NCBI GenBank assembly: GCA_937995335.1
Contig: CALKIH010000052.1
Span: 62,001 to 126,000, forward strand
DNA length: 64,000 nt
Reading direction: 5' to 3'
Source: UBA2357 sp002344625
Lineage (GTDB): Bacteria; Pseudomonadota; Gammaproteobacteria; Burkholderiales; Rhodocyclaceae
Below, in pieces: positions 51,113 through 60,957 of this stretch; the first letter of the stretch is position 1; every line of letters begins with the position of its first letter. Both the position numbers and the translations under genes were made by a program. The notes beneath the pieces were generated by a model that did not search any database, was not told the origin of the DNA, and was given only the letters and a program-made list of their open reading frames with translations.

Positions 51113-53515
51113 GTGCGAGCCGCTTCGCTTGCGTTGATGGTCGTACTGACGCATCATCGGTTTATGCGAATGGCAATCGCCGGGTTTGCGCTGGGGATTA
51201 TGTTGCTGCAACGTCAGGCCGCGTTGCCGGCAGCGTGGATGCTGTGGCTGCCGGTGTTGGTGATTTTGCCTCTTTGCGTGCGCCGTGTCGCGTCCGGTGT
51301 GGGTGGCGCGCGGGCCGGGCAGCACGTACTCTTTCTCGCGCTGGGGCTGTCGCTTGGTTTTGCGTGGGCAGCCTGGCGAGCGGAGTGGCGGCTTGCCGAT
51401 GCGCTGCCGGACGAGTGGCAGTCGACCGACATCGACTTGCAGGGCGTCATCTCCGAACTGCCGCAGCGCATGGATGGGGGATGGCGTTTCGAGCTCGACG
51501 TCGAGCAGGCCTCCGCACCCGTGCCGTCGCGGGTACTGCTCTCGTGGTACGCCCGTGGTGGCGATGGTGCGGCGTTGCCGGTCTTGCATCCCGGTGAACG
51601 GTGGCAACTGCGCGTGCGCCTCCAGAGGCCGCACGGCTTCAACAATCCCAACGGCTTCGACTACGAGGCCTGGCTGCTGGAGCGTAATCTGCGCGCGACC
51701 GGATACGTGCGCGCGGGCGGCGACAACATCCGCGTCGTTGAACGGGTGCCCGGTCTGATGCTCACAGTGCACCGCGCGCGTGACAGAATAAGGACTCGCT
51801 TCGACGAGATGCTCGCCGGTCGGCCCTATGCCGGCATTCTGGCGGCACTCGCGGTCGGAGACCAGCGTGCGATACCCGCAGAACAGTGGGAGATCTTTCG
51901 GCACACTGGCGTCGCGCACCTTCTGAGTGTGTCCGGTTTACATATTTCGTTGGTCGCGCTGCTCTCCGGTGGCTTGGTGGGATGGGTCTGGCGGCGCTTG
52001 CCGCGTATGCCGCTGTACCTTCCGGTACGCCGCGCTGCGGCACTGGCCGGATTGTTGGCGGCCGCAGGCTATGCGGCACTGGCAGGCCTCGGAATACCGA
52101 CCCAGCGTGCCCTGCTGATGCTTGCGGTGCTTGCCCTGGCGTTGATGAGCGGGCGGGAGGTGATGGGCAGCCGCACCCTCCTGATCGCGTTTGTGGCTGT
52201 TCTGGTGCTCGACCCGTGGGCGGTATTGTCGGCTGGCTTCTGGTTGTCGTTCGGTGCGGTCGCCGTGATCCTGCTGATCGTCTCGGGGCGCCGGCCGGCG
52301 CTTGGCGCATTGCATGCCGCAGTGCTGATCCAGGCCGCGATCGGCTTGTTCACTTTGCCCCTCCTGGTGGCGTTGTTCGGCAGCTATCCGCTGACTTCGC
52401 CGCTTGCAAACGCGATCGCGATTCCATTGGTCAGCTTCGTAGTCACACCGCTGGTGCTGGCCGCGATCGTTCTGCCATGGCGGCCGCTCCTCGAACTTGC
52501 CCATTGGCTGTGCGATTGGATGATGTGGGGGCTCGAATTGCTGGCCGCACATCCGCTGGCGCTCTGGGAGCAGGCGGCGCCTCCGGCGTGGTTGGTGCTT
52601 TCGGCGTTGGCGGGGGTGCTATGGCTCTTGTTGCCGCGCGGCACGCCGGGACGTGCGCTCGCTCTGCTCGCAGTGTTGCCGATGTTGCTATGGACACCCG
52701 CGCGCCCGGACTGGGGTGAGTTTCGGGCGACCGTGGTCGATGTCGGTCATGGCCTCTCCGTTCATGTCGCGACGGCGTCGCACGACCTGCTCTACGATGC
52801 CGGGCCGCGCTATGGCGCGCTATCCGATGCGGGCGAGAGAGTGCTCGTGCCCTATCTGAGAGCTTCGGGCGTCGCCGGCCTCGATCGACTCGTATTAAGC
52901 CATGATGATATCGACCATACCGGCGGAGCCGGTTTCGTGCTCGCCGCGTTTCGGGCCGCGGCATTGATGGCGAATCTTGGTCCGGAACATCCGCTCCGGC
53001 ACGCGGCGAGCGGGGCTGTTCTCGCATGCCGGGCTGGTGAAACCTGGAGTTGGGATGGTGTGGGTTTCGAGGTGCTCCACCCAGCGGGTGACGAGCCGGG
53101 GCCCGTGCGCGACAACGATACGAGTTGCGTGCTCAGGATCGTCGGCGGGGGTGGCAGTTTGTTGCTTACCGGAGACATCGAGTCGGCTGCTGAGCGGCAC
53201 CTGCTGCGCAGAGATCGGGAGGGGTTGGCGAGCGACGCGGTGGTCGTGCCTCATCACGGCAGCCGATCGTCGTCTACGGCGGCGTTCGTGCGGGCGGTCG
53301 GGGCCGGCCATGCACTGTTTCCAGTAGGCAACCGCAATCCCTTCGGCCATCCCCATCCGTCGGTGGAAGCGCGCTGGCGTGCGGCGGGGGCGCGAATCTG
53401 GCGGACCGACCATCATGGCGCGCTGATCGTCGAGAGCCATGGCGACGGCCTGCAGATTACCGGCCAGCGGGCACGCGCGCCACGTTACTGGCATTCACGT
53501 CGACCATTGGATTGA
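51113..53515 (+). CDS. comEC: DNA internalization competence protein ComEC/Rec2
   Basis: An ~800-residue polytopic membrane protein that forms the inner-membrane DNA channel in natural transformation. It has an N-terminal DUF4131 part with an OB-like region (about 95-200). The Competence domain follows, with ALAVGDQRAIPAEQWEIFRHTGVAHLLSVSGLHISL-type sequence (about 240-480). A C-terminal metallo-beta-lactamase-like domain begins near VVDVGHGLSVHV, with metal motif LSHDDIDHTGG. The start is uncertain: GTG 51113 gives the longest protein; ATGs at 51137, 51164 and 51170 are in frame. The frame is intact. No other com or pilus gene is in the window. Confidence 0.92.
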   Translation: MRAASLALMVVLTHHRFMRMAIAGFALGIMLLQRQAALPAAWMLWLPVLVILPLCVRRVASGVGGARAGQHVLFLALGLSLGFAWAAWRAEWRLADALPDEWQSTDIDLQGVISELPQRMDGGWRFELDVEQASAPVPSRVLLSWYARGGDGAALPVLHPGERWQLRVRLQRPHGFNNPNGFDYEAWLLERNLRATGYVRAGGDNIRVVERVPGLMLTVHRARDRIRTRFDEMLAGRPYAGILAALAVGDQRAIPAEQWEIFRHTGVAHLLSVSGLHISLVALLSGGLVGWVWRRLPRMPLYLPVRRAAALAGLLAAAGYAALAGLGIPTQRALLMLAVLALALMSGREVMGSRTLLIAFVAVLVLDPWAVLSAGFWLSFGAVAVILLIVSGRRPALGALHAAVLIQAAIGLFTLPLLVALFGSYPLTSPLANAIAIPLVSFVVTPLVLAAIVLPWRPLLELAHWLCDWMMWGLELLAAHPLALWEQAAPPAWLVLSALAGVLWLLLPRGTPGRALALLAVLPMLLWTPARPDWGEFRATVVDVGHGLSVHVATASHDLLYDAGPRYGALSDAGERVLVPYLRASGVAGLDRLVLSHDDIDHTGGAGFVLAAFRAAALMANLGPEHPLRHAASGAVLACRAGETWSWDGVGFEVLHPAGDEPGPVRDNDTSCVLRIVGGGGSLLLTGDIESAAERHLLRRDREGLASDAVVVPHHGSRSSSTAAFVRAVGAGHALFPVGNRNPFGHPHPSVEARWRAAGARIWRTDHHGALIVESHGDGLQITGQRARAPRYWHSRRPLD

Positions 53516-53566
53516 GATCGAACCGCGTTACACTGCATCCGAAAGAACGGACCTAGGGTTGAACCG

Positions 53567-54496
53567 ATGAGCTTCATGGATTCGTTGCGCCGTCTTCTGC
53601 AGGGCGCGTCTGCGGCATCCGGGGCCCGCAAGGGTTTGCGCGAGCGCGTCGTCCAGTGCCAGGGGCCGCACGGCTTGCATCGCATGGCATACACCGAATG
53701 GGGAGACCCGCGCAATCCCAAGGTGTTGATCTGTGTGCACGGGCTGACCCGTAACGGGCGCGATTTCGACTATCTGGCGAAGGCGCTGTGCGAAGAGTAC
53801 CGGGTGGTATGCCCGGACGTGGTCGGCCGCGGTCGCAGCGATTGGCTGGGCGTGAAGGCCGACTATGGTTTTCCGCTCTATGTTTCGGACATGGTCACGC
53901 TGATCGCACGGCTCGATGTGCAGACGGTGCACTGGGTCGGCACCTCGATGGGGGGATTGATCGGCATGGCGCTGGCGAGTCAGCCGCATAGCCCGATCAC
54001 CCGTATGGTGCTCAACGATGTCGGGCCGGTGGTGACCGCTGCATCGCTCCGGCGCATAAACGAGTATCTCGGCAATGCACCGGTGTTTCCGACCATGGCA
54101 GCGGCCGAAGCTTATGTCCGGGCGGTCAGCACGTCGTTCGGCAAGCTCACCGATGCCGACTGGGCACACTTGACGGCCTATGCCGTTCGTCCGGTCGAGG
54201 GTGGGTTCGCGATGATCTACGACCCTGGCATCGCCGAGGTTTTTCGCCATACGCCGCTGTTGGCCGATGTGGATCTGTGGGGTATCTACAAAGCCATTCG
54301 CTGTCCGGTTCTCGCGATTCGCGGTGCCGAGTCGGACCTGCTCGAGCGTGCGACGCTCGTGCGGATGGCGGAGTGCGGGCCCAAGGCCGAGATCGTCGAG
54401 GTGCCCGATGTCGGACACCCACCGATGTTCCTGAATGACGAGCAGGTCGGTCTGGTGCGCGATTTTCTGCTCAAGGGCGAGGCTCCGTCGAGATGA
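53567..54496 (+). CDS. Alpha/beta-fold hydrolase
   Basis: A 309-residue hydrolase. The oxyanion strand VLICVHGLTRNGRDF, the nucleophile elbow GTSMGG, an acid in the AIRGAESDLL region and the His in DVGHPP form a plausible Ser-Asp-His triad. The cap domain (about 170-235) is helical. No signal peptide is present, so it is probably cytoplasmic. The substrate cannot be told from the sequence; many proteobacterial relatives are annotated only as esterase or hydrolase. It starts 51 bp after comEC and is convergent with msrB. Confidence 0.88.
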   Translation: MSFMDSLRRLLQGASAASGARKGLRERVVQCQGPHGLHRMAYTEWGDPRNPKVLICVHGLTRNGRDFDYLAKALCEEYRVVCPDVVGRGRSDWLGVKADYGFPLYVSDMVTLIARLDVQTVHWVGTSMGGLIGMALASQPHSPITRMVLNDVGPVVTAASLRRINEYLGNAPVFPTMAAAEAYVRAVSTSFGKLTDADWAHLTAYAVRPVEGGFAMIYDPGIAEVFRHTPLLADVDLWGIYKAIRCPVLAIRGAESDLLERATLVRMAECGPKAEIVEVPDVGHPPMFLNDEQVGLVRDFLLKGEAPSR

Positions 54497-54621
54497 AAAC
54501 CGGCTATCTGGATTGCTGGTGCGGTTCGTATTGCGGTTGTCGGTAGGCCCCGGTTACCGCGGTCGGCGAGGCTTCGCCGTGGGCGAGGCCTGGAGCGGTG
54601 GACTGTCCGGTTACCGGGCGG

Positions 54622-55038
54622 TCACCGCTTCGTGTCTTCCGAATCCTTGGGTGAGAAGCGAATCGCCGCCGAATTGATGCAGTAGCGCAAGCCAGTGGGT
54701 TGTGGCCCGTCTTCGAACACATGTCCGAGATGGGCCTCACACTGCTCGCACAGCACCTCGGTACGATGCATGAAGTGGCTGCGGTCGTCGCGCTTGGCGA
54801 CGTTCTCGGGCGCCGCAGCGGTCCAGAAGCTGGGCCAGCCACAGCCCGCGTCGAACTTGTGCGTGGAATTGAAGAGTGGTGCGTCGCAGCATACGCAGCG
54901 ATAGTCGCCATCCGCCCAGTGATCCCAGTATTCCCCGGTGAAGGCCCGCTCGGTGCCCTGTTCACGGCTTACGTGATACTGGATGGGGGACAGGGCTTCT
55001 CGCCACTCGGCGTCGCTCTTTTCGATTTTTGGTGGCAT
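54622..55038 (-). CDS. msrB: Peptide-methionine (R)-S-oxide reductase MsrB
   Basis: A 138-residue repair enzyme reducing methionine-R-sulfoxide. The zinc site is made by two CxxC pairs (CVCC and CEQC). The fold is shown by KFDAGCGWPSFW, HLGHVFEDGP and the catalytic RYCINSAAI, where the Cys is the nucleophile. The length fits the single-domain family. The ATG at 55038 has GGAG at good spacing; an in-frame GTG at 55050 would add four residues. The 125 bp between its end and the hydrolase gene contain two copies of GGTTACCG but no gene. Confidence 0.96.
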   Translation of the reverse strand: MPPKIEKSDAEWREALSPIQYHVSREQGTERAFTGEYWDHWADGDYRCVCCDAPLFNSTHKFDAGCGWPSFWTAAAPENVAKRDDRSHFMHRTEVLCEQCEAHLGHVFEDGPQPTGLRYCINSAAIRFSPKDSEDTKR

Positions 55039-55084
55039 TCGTGGCTCCACAGCGGCGGCGCGCTCGCGCGCCGCCGTATTGATT

Positions 55085-56254
55085 TCAGTGCAGATGCCTG
55101 GGCGCCTGGTCGGCGTGATCCTCGGGCATTTCAGCGTGCACGATCTCGCCTTCGGGTGACGGGTAGAGCGGTGCGCCGCAGTCGTCGCAGTACTCGAGCG
55201 GAAAGCGATGTTCGAGATTCACGATGTCGGTCAGCCCGCATTCGCGCAGGACCGCGTCGATGTCCGCCGCGATATCGGCCGCTTCGTCCTCCGGACCGAG
55301 GAGTGGCCAGACCACGCCATGGAGAACGCTGTCGGAGTCGCGGGCAGTGAATCCGATCCGGTATTCCTCGAGCTGCTTGTCGAAGAAGGGCGCGATGACG
55401 GCGCGCAGATTGGCGGCGGGTGTCTGCAACTCGGCGCCCAGGAAGGCAACCGAGGCACGGATGGCATAGGGGCGGCTCTGGCGGTCGGCCTGGCGGCTGG
55501 CCGCGAAGTAGGCTTCGGGCAACACGACTTCCATGGCGCAACCCGGAAACAACGGTGCGAGGCAGGCTCCACCCTGGTTGCGCCACTGGGCCAGGGCCTG
55601 GTCGCGGCTGTTGTCTTCCTCCTGCCAGGCGAATAGCGGCGCGCCGCGGGGGACCGCCACCGCGGCGAGCAGGTAGCGGGTGTCGGACAGGAAATGCGCG
55701 GTCTCGGGCATGCCCTCGGTTTCGACATGCAGATCTTGCCTGGCGAGCGCCGCGCGGCCGATCGCCGCCGCAAAGGCGGCCGTCGGACAATAACCCTGGG
55801 GGAGTTGATCGGGGCTGAACAGGAAGTCCGCGAGGGCCAGCCTGGCGTTGTCTGCCAGGACGTGGGCTTGCAGATGAACCCGCAGGTTGGCCAGCACCGC
55901 GGCCGGGATCGACGTGGCCGGAATGCGATAGCGTGACCAGGCCAGCACCGGGGCCGCGAGCAGCAGGATCTCGTGATCGTCCGAAACCCGCAGTGCGTTC
56001 TCGGCGCGGGCCTCGATGAAATCCGCCAGTTCTTCATACGCCCTGATCTCGGCGCTGTAGAGGTGATCGAGCGCTGCATTCAGGACATCTTCGTCGTCGT
56101 CGGCGAGCTGCTCGTCGATCACTTGGCAAAGCTGGGCTTCCCAGTAGCGGTCTTCTGCCCGGCTGCCCGATTCGACCAGCCCGGTCGCAAGCCGCACAAG
56201 CTGCTCGGCCGCGTTGCCGAGCCCGCCGCGGCGCTTCTGTCGGGATCTCTTCAT
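55085..56254 (-). CDS. DUF2863 family protein
   Basis: A 389-residue soluble protein resembling the DUF2863 family, known from Burkholderiales and Rhodocyclales. The N-terminus is basic (MKRSRQKRRGG). An acidic cluster lies near 45-60 (QLADDDEDVLN), the middle is helix-rich, and a C-terminal CDDCGAPLYPSPEGE with one CxxC may be a zinc ribbon fragment. The extreme C-terminus is His- and Asp-rich. No signal peptide or membrane helix is present. Its function is unknown. It lies 34 bp upstream of msrB on the same strand and may share its transcript. Confidence 0.8.
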   Translation of the reverse strand: MKRSRQKRRGGLGNAAEQLVRLATGLVESGSRAEDRYWEAQLCQVIDEQLADDDEDVLNAALDHLYSAEIRAYEELADFIEARAENALRVSDDHEILLLAAPVLAWSRYRIPATSIPAAVLANLRVHLQAHVLADNARLALADFLFSPDQLPQGYCPTAAFAAAIGRAALARQDLHVETEGMPETAHFLSDTRYLLAAVAVPRGAPLFAWQEEDNSRDQALAQWRNQGGACLAPLFPGCAMEVVLPEAYFAASRQADRQSRPYAIRASVAFLGAELQTPAANLRAVIAPFFDKQLEEYRIGFTARDSDSVLHGVVWPLLGPEDEAADIAADIDAVLRECGLTDIVNLEHRFPLEYCDDCGAPLYPSPEGEIVHAEMPEDHADQAPRHLH

Positions 56255-56348
56255 GATGCTCTCTTGTGTTGGTTCTTGCAGTGATTAGGCGGGCGGACAA
56301 GCGTATTCTGCATGCAGATTTCGAGTGCCGTGCGCCGCCGGGGTTCGA

Positions 56349-57182
56349 TCAATAGCCCGGGTTCTTGAGCCTGACCGCCTGAAGGATGACGGCGGAAATT
56401 TCCTCGATCGACTTGGTGGTTGAGTCGAGCCAGGGAATGTTCTCGCGCCGCATCAGCTTTTGCGCCGCTTCGATCTCGTAGCGGCAGTTCTCGAGCGAGG
56501 CATAGCGGCTGTCGGGGCGCCGCTCCTGGCGGATCTGCACCAGACGCTCGGGTGCGATCGTGAGTCCGAACAGTTTCTTGCGATACTGCTGAACCTCGCC
56601 GGGCAACTTGTTGCGTTCGAAATCCTCGGGAATCAACGGGTAGTTGGCCGCCTTCACGCCGAACTGCATCGCGAGATAGAGACTCGTGGGAGTCTTGCCC
56701 GAGCGCGACACCCCCACCAGTACCACGTCGGCATCGTCGAGTTCGCCGTTGGTCGACACGCCGTCGTCATGGGTCATCGCGAAGTTGATTGCTTCGATGC
56801 GCGCCTTGTAGTCACTGCTGTCGGCGATGCCATGAAAGCGGCCGACGGTATGGGTCGAACGCACACCGAGTTCGGATTCGAGCGGTCCGATGAATTGTTC
56901 GAACAAGTCGATGCAGAGCGCATCGGCGTCACGCATGGCCGCAATGATCTCGGGATTCACCAGCGTGCTGAACACGATCGGCCGGACGCCGTCGCGGCGA
57001 CGGGCTTCACGGATCTGGTTGGCGCATTCGATCGCCTTGTCGAGATTGTCCACGAAGGGGATGCGCACCTGGCGCAGCCGCGCCCCGGGAAACTGCGCGA
57101 GCAGACTGTGGCCAAGGGTTTCGGAGGTGATGCCGGTGCCGTCGGAGATGAAGAATACGCAGCGGGTCGGGGTGTCGCTCAT
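56349..57182 (-). CDS. ppsR: PEP synthase regulatory protein (bifunctional kinase/pyrophosphorylase)
   Basis: A 277-residue DUF299-family protein that inactivates PEP synthase by ADP-dependent threonine phosphorylation and reactivates it by Pi-dependent dephosphorylation. The P-loop is GVSRSGKT at 157-164. The N-terminus CVFFISDGTGITSETLGHSLL and the central HTVGRFHG are family marks. The ATG at 57182 gives the standard start; codons upstream in frame overlap the ppsA promoter area. It is divergent from ppsA with 112 bp between them. Enzyme and regulator are thus paired. Confidence 0.96.
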   Translation of the reverse strand: MSDTPTRCVFFISDGTGITSETLGHSLLAQFPGARLRQVRIPFVDNLDKAIECANQIREARRRDGVRPIVFSTLVNPEIIAAMRDADALCIDLFEQFIGPLESELGVRSTHTVGRFHGIADSSDYKARIEAINFAMTHDDGVSTNGELDDADVVLVGVSRSGKTPTSLYLAMQFGVKAANYPLIPEDFERNKLPGEVQQYRKKLFGLTIAPERLVQIRQERRPDSRYASLENCRYEIEAAQKLMRRENIPWLDSTTKSIEEISAVILQAVRLKNPGY

Positions 57183-57294
57183 GATCGTCGGACTCGGTAT
57201 TGGACCGCCAGTGTGAAGACAGTGGTGCGGCAGGGCAACAAAACTCGTAAAATTCGTATTTTGCGTTGTCCCCAACTTTTTCGGAAGGCCATTC

Positions 57295-59658
57295 ATGACC
57301 CGTTACGTCATTCCCTTTACCGAACTGCGCATGACTGACGTCGAGCAGGTCGGCGGCAAAAACGCCTCGCTCGGCGAAATGATCAGCCAGTTGCCCGCCA
57401 GCGTGCGGGTGCCTGGCGGTTTTGCAACCACTGCAGACGCGTACCGGGAGTTTCTGGCCCATCAGGGACTTGCAGAACGTATTTCCGCGGCGCTCGCCCG
57501 ACTCGACGTCGACGACGTGGATGAACTGGCACGCGTGGGCGCACGCATTCGCGAGTGGATCGTCGAGACGCCGTTTCCGGCCAGGCTCGAAGACGAGATC
57601 CGTGCCGCCTATGCGCAGATCACTGCCGAAGGCGAAGGCAGCTTCGCGGTGCGTTCTTCGGCGACGGCCGAGGATCTTCCCGATGCCTCGTTTGCAGGGC
57701 AACAGGAGACGTTTCTCAACATCCATGGTTTCGAGAACATCCTGCATGCGATGAAGGAGGTTTTCGCGTCGCTTTACAACGACCGCGCGATCTCGTACCG
57801 GGTGCACAAGGGCTTCACCCATGCGGAGGTGGCCTTGTCGGCGGGCGTGCAGCGCATGGTGCGCTCGGATACCGGCGCCTCGGGCGTGATGTTCACGATG
57901 GATACCGAGTCCGGCTTCACCGATGTGGTGTTCATCACCGCGTCCTACGGCCTGGGTGAGACGGTGGTGCAGGGGGCGGTGAATCCGGACGAGTTCTATG
58001 TCCACAAGGCGACTCTGGCGCTCGGCAAGCCGGCGATCGTGCGCCGCAACCTGGGTTCCAAGCTGATCAAGATGGTTTTTGCCGACAAGGCGGTGGCGGG
58101 CAAGTCGGTGCGCACCGTCGATGTGCCGGAGGTTGACCGCCACCGTTTTTCGCTCACCAACGAGGACATTCTCGAACTCGGCCGCTACGCGGTCATCATC
58201 GAGCAGCACTACGGCCGGCCGATGGACATCGAGTGGGGCAAGGACGGCCAGGACGGCAAGCTCTACATCCTGCAGGCCCGGCCCGAAACCGTGAAGTCCC
58301 AGTCCGCCGGCCATGTCATGGAGAAGTACCATCTCAAGCAGTACAGCAAGGCGCTGACCCACGGCCGGGCGATCGGCCAGAAGATCGGCGCCGGTGTGGT
58401 CCGGGTGGTCGCCAGCGCTTCCGAGATGAACCGCGTGCAGGCGGGCGACATCCTCGTCACCGACATGACCGACCCGAACTGGGAACCCGTGATGAAGCGC
58501 GCCAGCGCGATCGTCACCAATCGCGGCGGACGTACCTGCCATGCGGCCATCATCGCGCGCGAGCTGGGCATACCCGCGATCGTCGGGTGCGGCAATGCCA
58601 CCGATGTGCTCGAGGAAGGCGATTCGGTCACGGTGTCGTGCGCAGAGGGCGACACCGGCTACGTCTATCGCGGCCGGCTGGAGTTCGAGATCGTCACCAC
58701 CGACATGGGCAACCTGCCCGAGATTCCGGTCAAGGTCATGATGAACGTCGGCAATCCCGAACTTGCATTCGAGTTTGCCCAGATTCCGAACGGTGGGGTC
58801 GGGCTCGCGCGGCTCGAGTTCGTCATCAACAATATGATTGGCATCCATCCCAAGGCTATTCTCGAGATCGGCCAGGTGCCGGCCAGTCTGCGCGAGGAGA
58901 TCCAGCGGCGCGCGCGCGGTTACGCGACGCCAAAGCAGTTTTTCATCGAAAAGCTGGTCGAGGGTATTGCGACCATCGCCGCCGCGTTCTATCCGAAGCC
59001 GGTCATCGTGCGCATGTCCGACTTCAAGTCGAACGAGTACCGCAAGCTGCTGGGTGGCGACATCTACGAGCCGGAAGAAGAAAACCCGATGCTGGGTTTC
59101 CGCGGAGCGTCGCGCTACATCGCCCACAGCTTCCGCGACTGCTTCGAGATGGAGTGCGCGGCGATGCGCAAGGTGCGCAATGAGCTCGGCCTGACCAATG
59201 TGCAGATCATGATTCCGTTCGTCCGCAATGTGGACGAGGCGCGCGGCGTGGTCGAGTTGCTGGCCGAGCATGGTCTCAAGCGTGGCGACAATGACCTGAA
59301 ACTCATCATGATGTGCGAGATTCCGTCGAACGCGCTGCTCGCCGATGCCTTTCTCGAGCATTTCGACGGTTTTTCGATCGGCTCGAACGATCTGACCCAA
59401 CTGACCCTCGGCCTCGACCGCGACTCGGGCCTGGTCGCGCATGCGTTCGACGAGCGTGACGAGGCAGTGAAGCTGTTGCTGTCGATGGCGATCAGCGCCG
59501 CCAATCGTCTTGACAAGTATGTCGGCATCTGCGGGCAAGGGCCGTCGGATCATGCGGATTTTGCCGAATGGCTGATGGATGAAGGCATCCAGACGATCTC
59601 GCTCAATCCGGACACCGTTGTGAGCACTTGGCTGAAGCTTGCCGCTCATCGCGGCTGA
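57295..59658 (+). CDS. ppsA: Phosphoenolpyruvate synthase
   Basis: A 787-residue enzyme that makes phosphoenolpyruvate from pyruvate and ATP, the entry to gluconeogenesis from C2/C3 compounds. The N-terminal ATP-grasp domain (about 1-345) includes VGGKNASLGEM and AVRSSATAEDLPDASFAGQQ. The phosphohistidine is H416 in GGRTCHAAIIARELG, next to the Thr that PpsR-type regulators modify. The C-terminal PEP/pyruvate barrel ends in GICGQGPSD with the catalytic Cys. GGAAGG precedes the ATG. A GC-rich hairpin (59679-59687 with 59703-59711) without a T-run follows the gene. Confidence 0.98.
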   Translation: MTRYVIPFTELRMTDVEQVGGKNASLGEMISQLPASVRVPGGFATTADAYREFLAHQGLAERISAALARLDVDDVDELARVGARIREWIVETPFPARLEDEIRAAYAQITAEGEGSFAVRSSATAEDLPDASFAGQQETFLNIHGFENILHAMKEVFASLYNDRAISYRVHKGFTHAEVALSAGVQRMVRSDTGASGVMFTMDTESGFTDVVFITASYGLGETVVQGAVNPDEFYVHKATLALGKPAIVRRNLGSKLIKMVFADKAVAGKSVRTVDVPEVDRHRFSLTNEDILELGRYAVIIEQHYGRPMDIEWGKDGQDGKLYILQARPETVKSQSAGHVMEKYHLKQYSKALTHGRAIGQKIGAGVVRVVASASEMNRVQAGDILVTDMTDPNWEPVMKRASAIVTNRGGRTCHAAIIARELGIPAIVGCGNATDVLEEGDSVTVSCAEGDTGYVYRGRLEFEIVTTDMGNLPEIPVKVMMNVGNPELAFEFAQIPNGGVGLARLEFVINNMIGIHPKAILEIGQVPASLREEIQRRARGYATPKQFFIEKLVEGIATIAAAFYPKPVIVRMSDFKSNEYRKLLGGDIYEPEEENPMLGFRGASRYIAHSFRDCFEMECAAMRKVRNELGLTNVQIMIPFVRNVDEARGVVELLAEHGLKRGDNDLKLIMMCEIPSNALLADAFLEHFDGFSIGSNDLTQLTLGLDRDSGLVAHAFDERDEAVKLLLSMAISAANRLDKYVGICGQGPSDHADFAEWLMDEGIQTISLNPDTVVSTWLKLAAHRG

Positions 59659-59873
59659 TCGTTCGTCGACAGGTCACTGCGGGGCGGGCGCGCCGAGCGT
59701 GTCCGCCCCGCGTGCTTGTAATCGGCCATTGGACCTGAGTTTTCGCACTGTTTTGGTGATAGACTCCCAAGACTTTTTGGCCAAATGTGATTCTTTCCCA
59801 CATTCTGGCGTCTGACTCATTCATCCTGCCGACGGCGGTCGCATCGTTGGCGTGCAGGGTCTGGAGGTGCGGA

Positions 59874-60947
59874 ATGGCGCTAGTCATTCTTTCCGCCAGT
59901 TCCGTGACTCGCGGCGAAACGCGTACGATCAGTATGCGTGCGTTCGCGAGTCTGGCGCTGGCCGGCATGATCTTGGTACTTGCATGTGGAGTTGCGGTCG
60001 GTATGGCGATGCGCCCTGGCGCCGTGTCCGAGCCGCCGCATGAGCAGGTGCTGGCAGACCAGGCGACATCGGATCCGGCCGTCGAAGTGGCTGAGTTGCC
60101 CGTGGCGGTGCCCGCCGGTCTGGCCGAACGTGTGGAGTCACCGGATGATTTCGTGGAGCCGGCTGCCGCCGACACCAGTGACAGCCGGCTTCTGATCGAT
60201 CGCTTCGGCGAGTTGGCGGGACGCATGATCAGGCTCGAATCCGAAGCGCGCGTGCTGTCGGAGCGCATTTCGGCGATCGGCGAATTCGAACAACGGGTTG
60301 CCGCCAGTGATGACAAGGCGAGCAGTACCAAGGGGCGCCTGGCCCGCACGCCGCCTGGTGGCCCCGCGGGCGGGCCGCTGCACGCGCCGCGAGCGGAGGC
60401 CGGCGATGTGTCGTTGCCTTTCGCACCCGACCTCGGTTCCGAAGACGACCTGTACGAACACATGGCGCGCATGGATGAAGGTGTGAGCGCGCTTGCGGTG
60501 CGCCTCGCAGCGCTCGATCAGATCGCCACATCGTTCAAACTTGTGCACATGTCGTTTCCCGGTCGCTCGCCAATGCCCGGGGTCGCCGCGAATTCGAATT
60601 TCGGCAACCGTATCGATCCGTTCAATCGGCGGCGGGCCTTTCACAGCGGAGTCGATTTCAATGCACCGCGCGGCACGCCGATTCATGCCAGCGCGGGTGG
60701 GCGGGTGATTTATTCGGGCAGGCGTTCGCAGTACGGGCTCACGGTTGAAATCGAACACATGGCGGGCTTGGTGACGCGCTATGCGCACGCGTCCAAACTC
60801 CATGTCAAGGTCGGCGAGGTGGTGATGCCGGGGGCGCTCATTGCCGAAGTGGGTTCGACCGGCCGATCGACCGGGCCTCACCTCCATTTCGAGATTCTCA
60901 AGGACGGGTATTTCGTGAATCCGGCCGCCTACCTCGCGCGTTTCTGA
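59874..60947 (+). CDS. M23-family peptidoglycan endopeptidase
   Basis: A 357-residue LytM/M23 metallopeptidase with one N-terminal membrane helix (about 20-47, after the basic leader SSVTRGETRTISMR). A Pro- and Ala-rich linker and a coiled-coil-like region (about 105-150) follow. The catalytic domain (about 245-357) keeps all zinc ligands: HSGVD, and GPHLHFEI at the end. The domain faces the periplasm and should cut peptide cross-links. GGAGG at ideal spacing selects the ATG at 59874; the frame is open 87 bp upstream. It is followed by a membrane coiled-coil gene and a bactofilin gene, a set seen in cell-shape control of other proteobacteria. Confidence 0.93.
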   Translation: MALVILSASSVTRGETRTISMRAFASLALAGMILVLACGVAVGMAMRPGAVSEPPHEQVLADQATSDPAVEVAELPVAVPAGLAERVESPDDFVEPAAADTSDSRLLIDRFGELAGRMIRLESEARVLSERISAIGEFEQRVAASDDKASSTKGRLARTPPGGPAGGPLHAPRAEAGDVSLPFAPDLGSEDDLYEHMARMDEGVSALAVRLAALDQIATSFKLVHMSFPGRSPMPGVAANSNFGNRIDPFNRRRAFHSGVDFNAPRGTPIHASAGGRVIYSGRRSQYGLTVEIEHMAGLVTRYAHASKLHVKVGEVVMPGALIAEVGSTGRSTGPHLHFEILKDGYFVNPAAYLARF

Positions 60948-60957
60948 TCTCGTCCCG

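Noticed and set aside
54540..54621. GGTTACCG repeats between the hydrolase gene and msrB as a repeat family or array
   Set aside because: Only two copies, in a short convergent gap rich in GC; chance similarity is likely.
57007..59649. 880-codon open frame on the minus strand across ppsA
   Set aside because: It lies opposite a perfectly conserved ppsA and has no family features; long antisense frames are common in GC-rich genes because of third-position bias.
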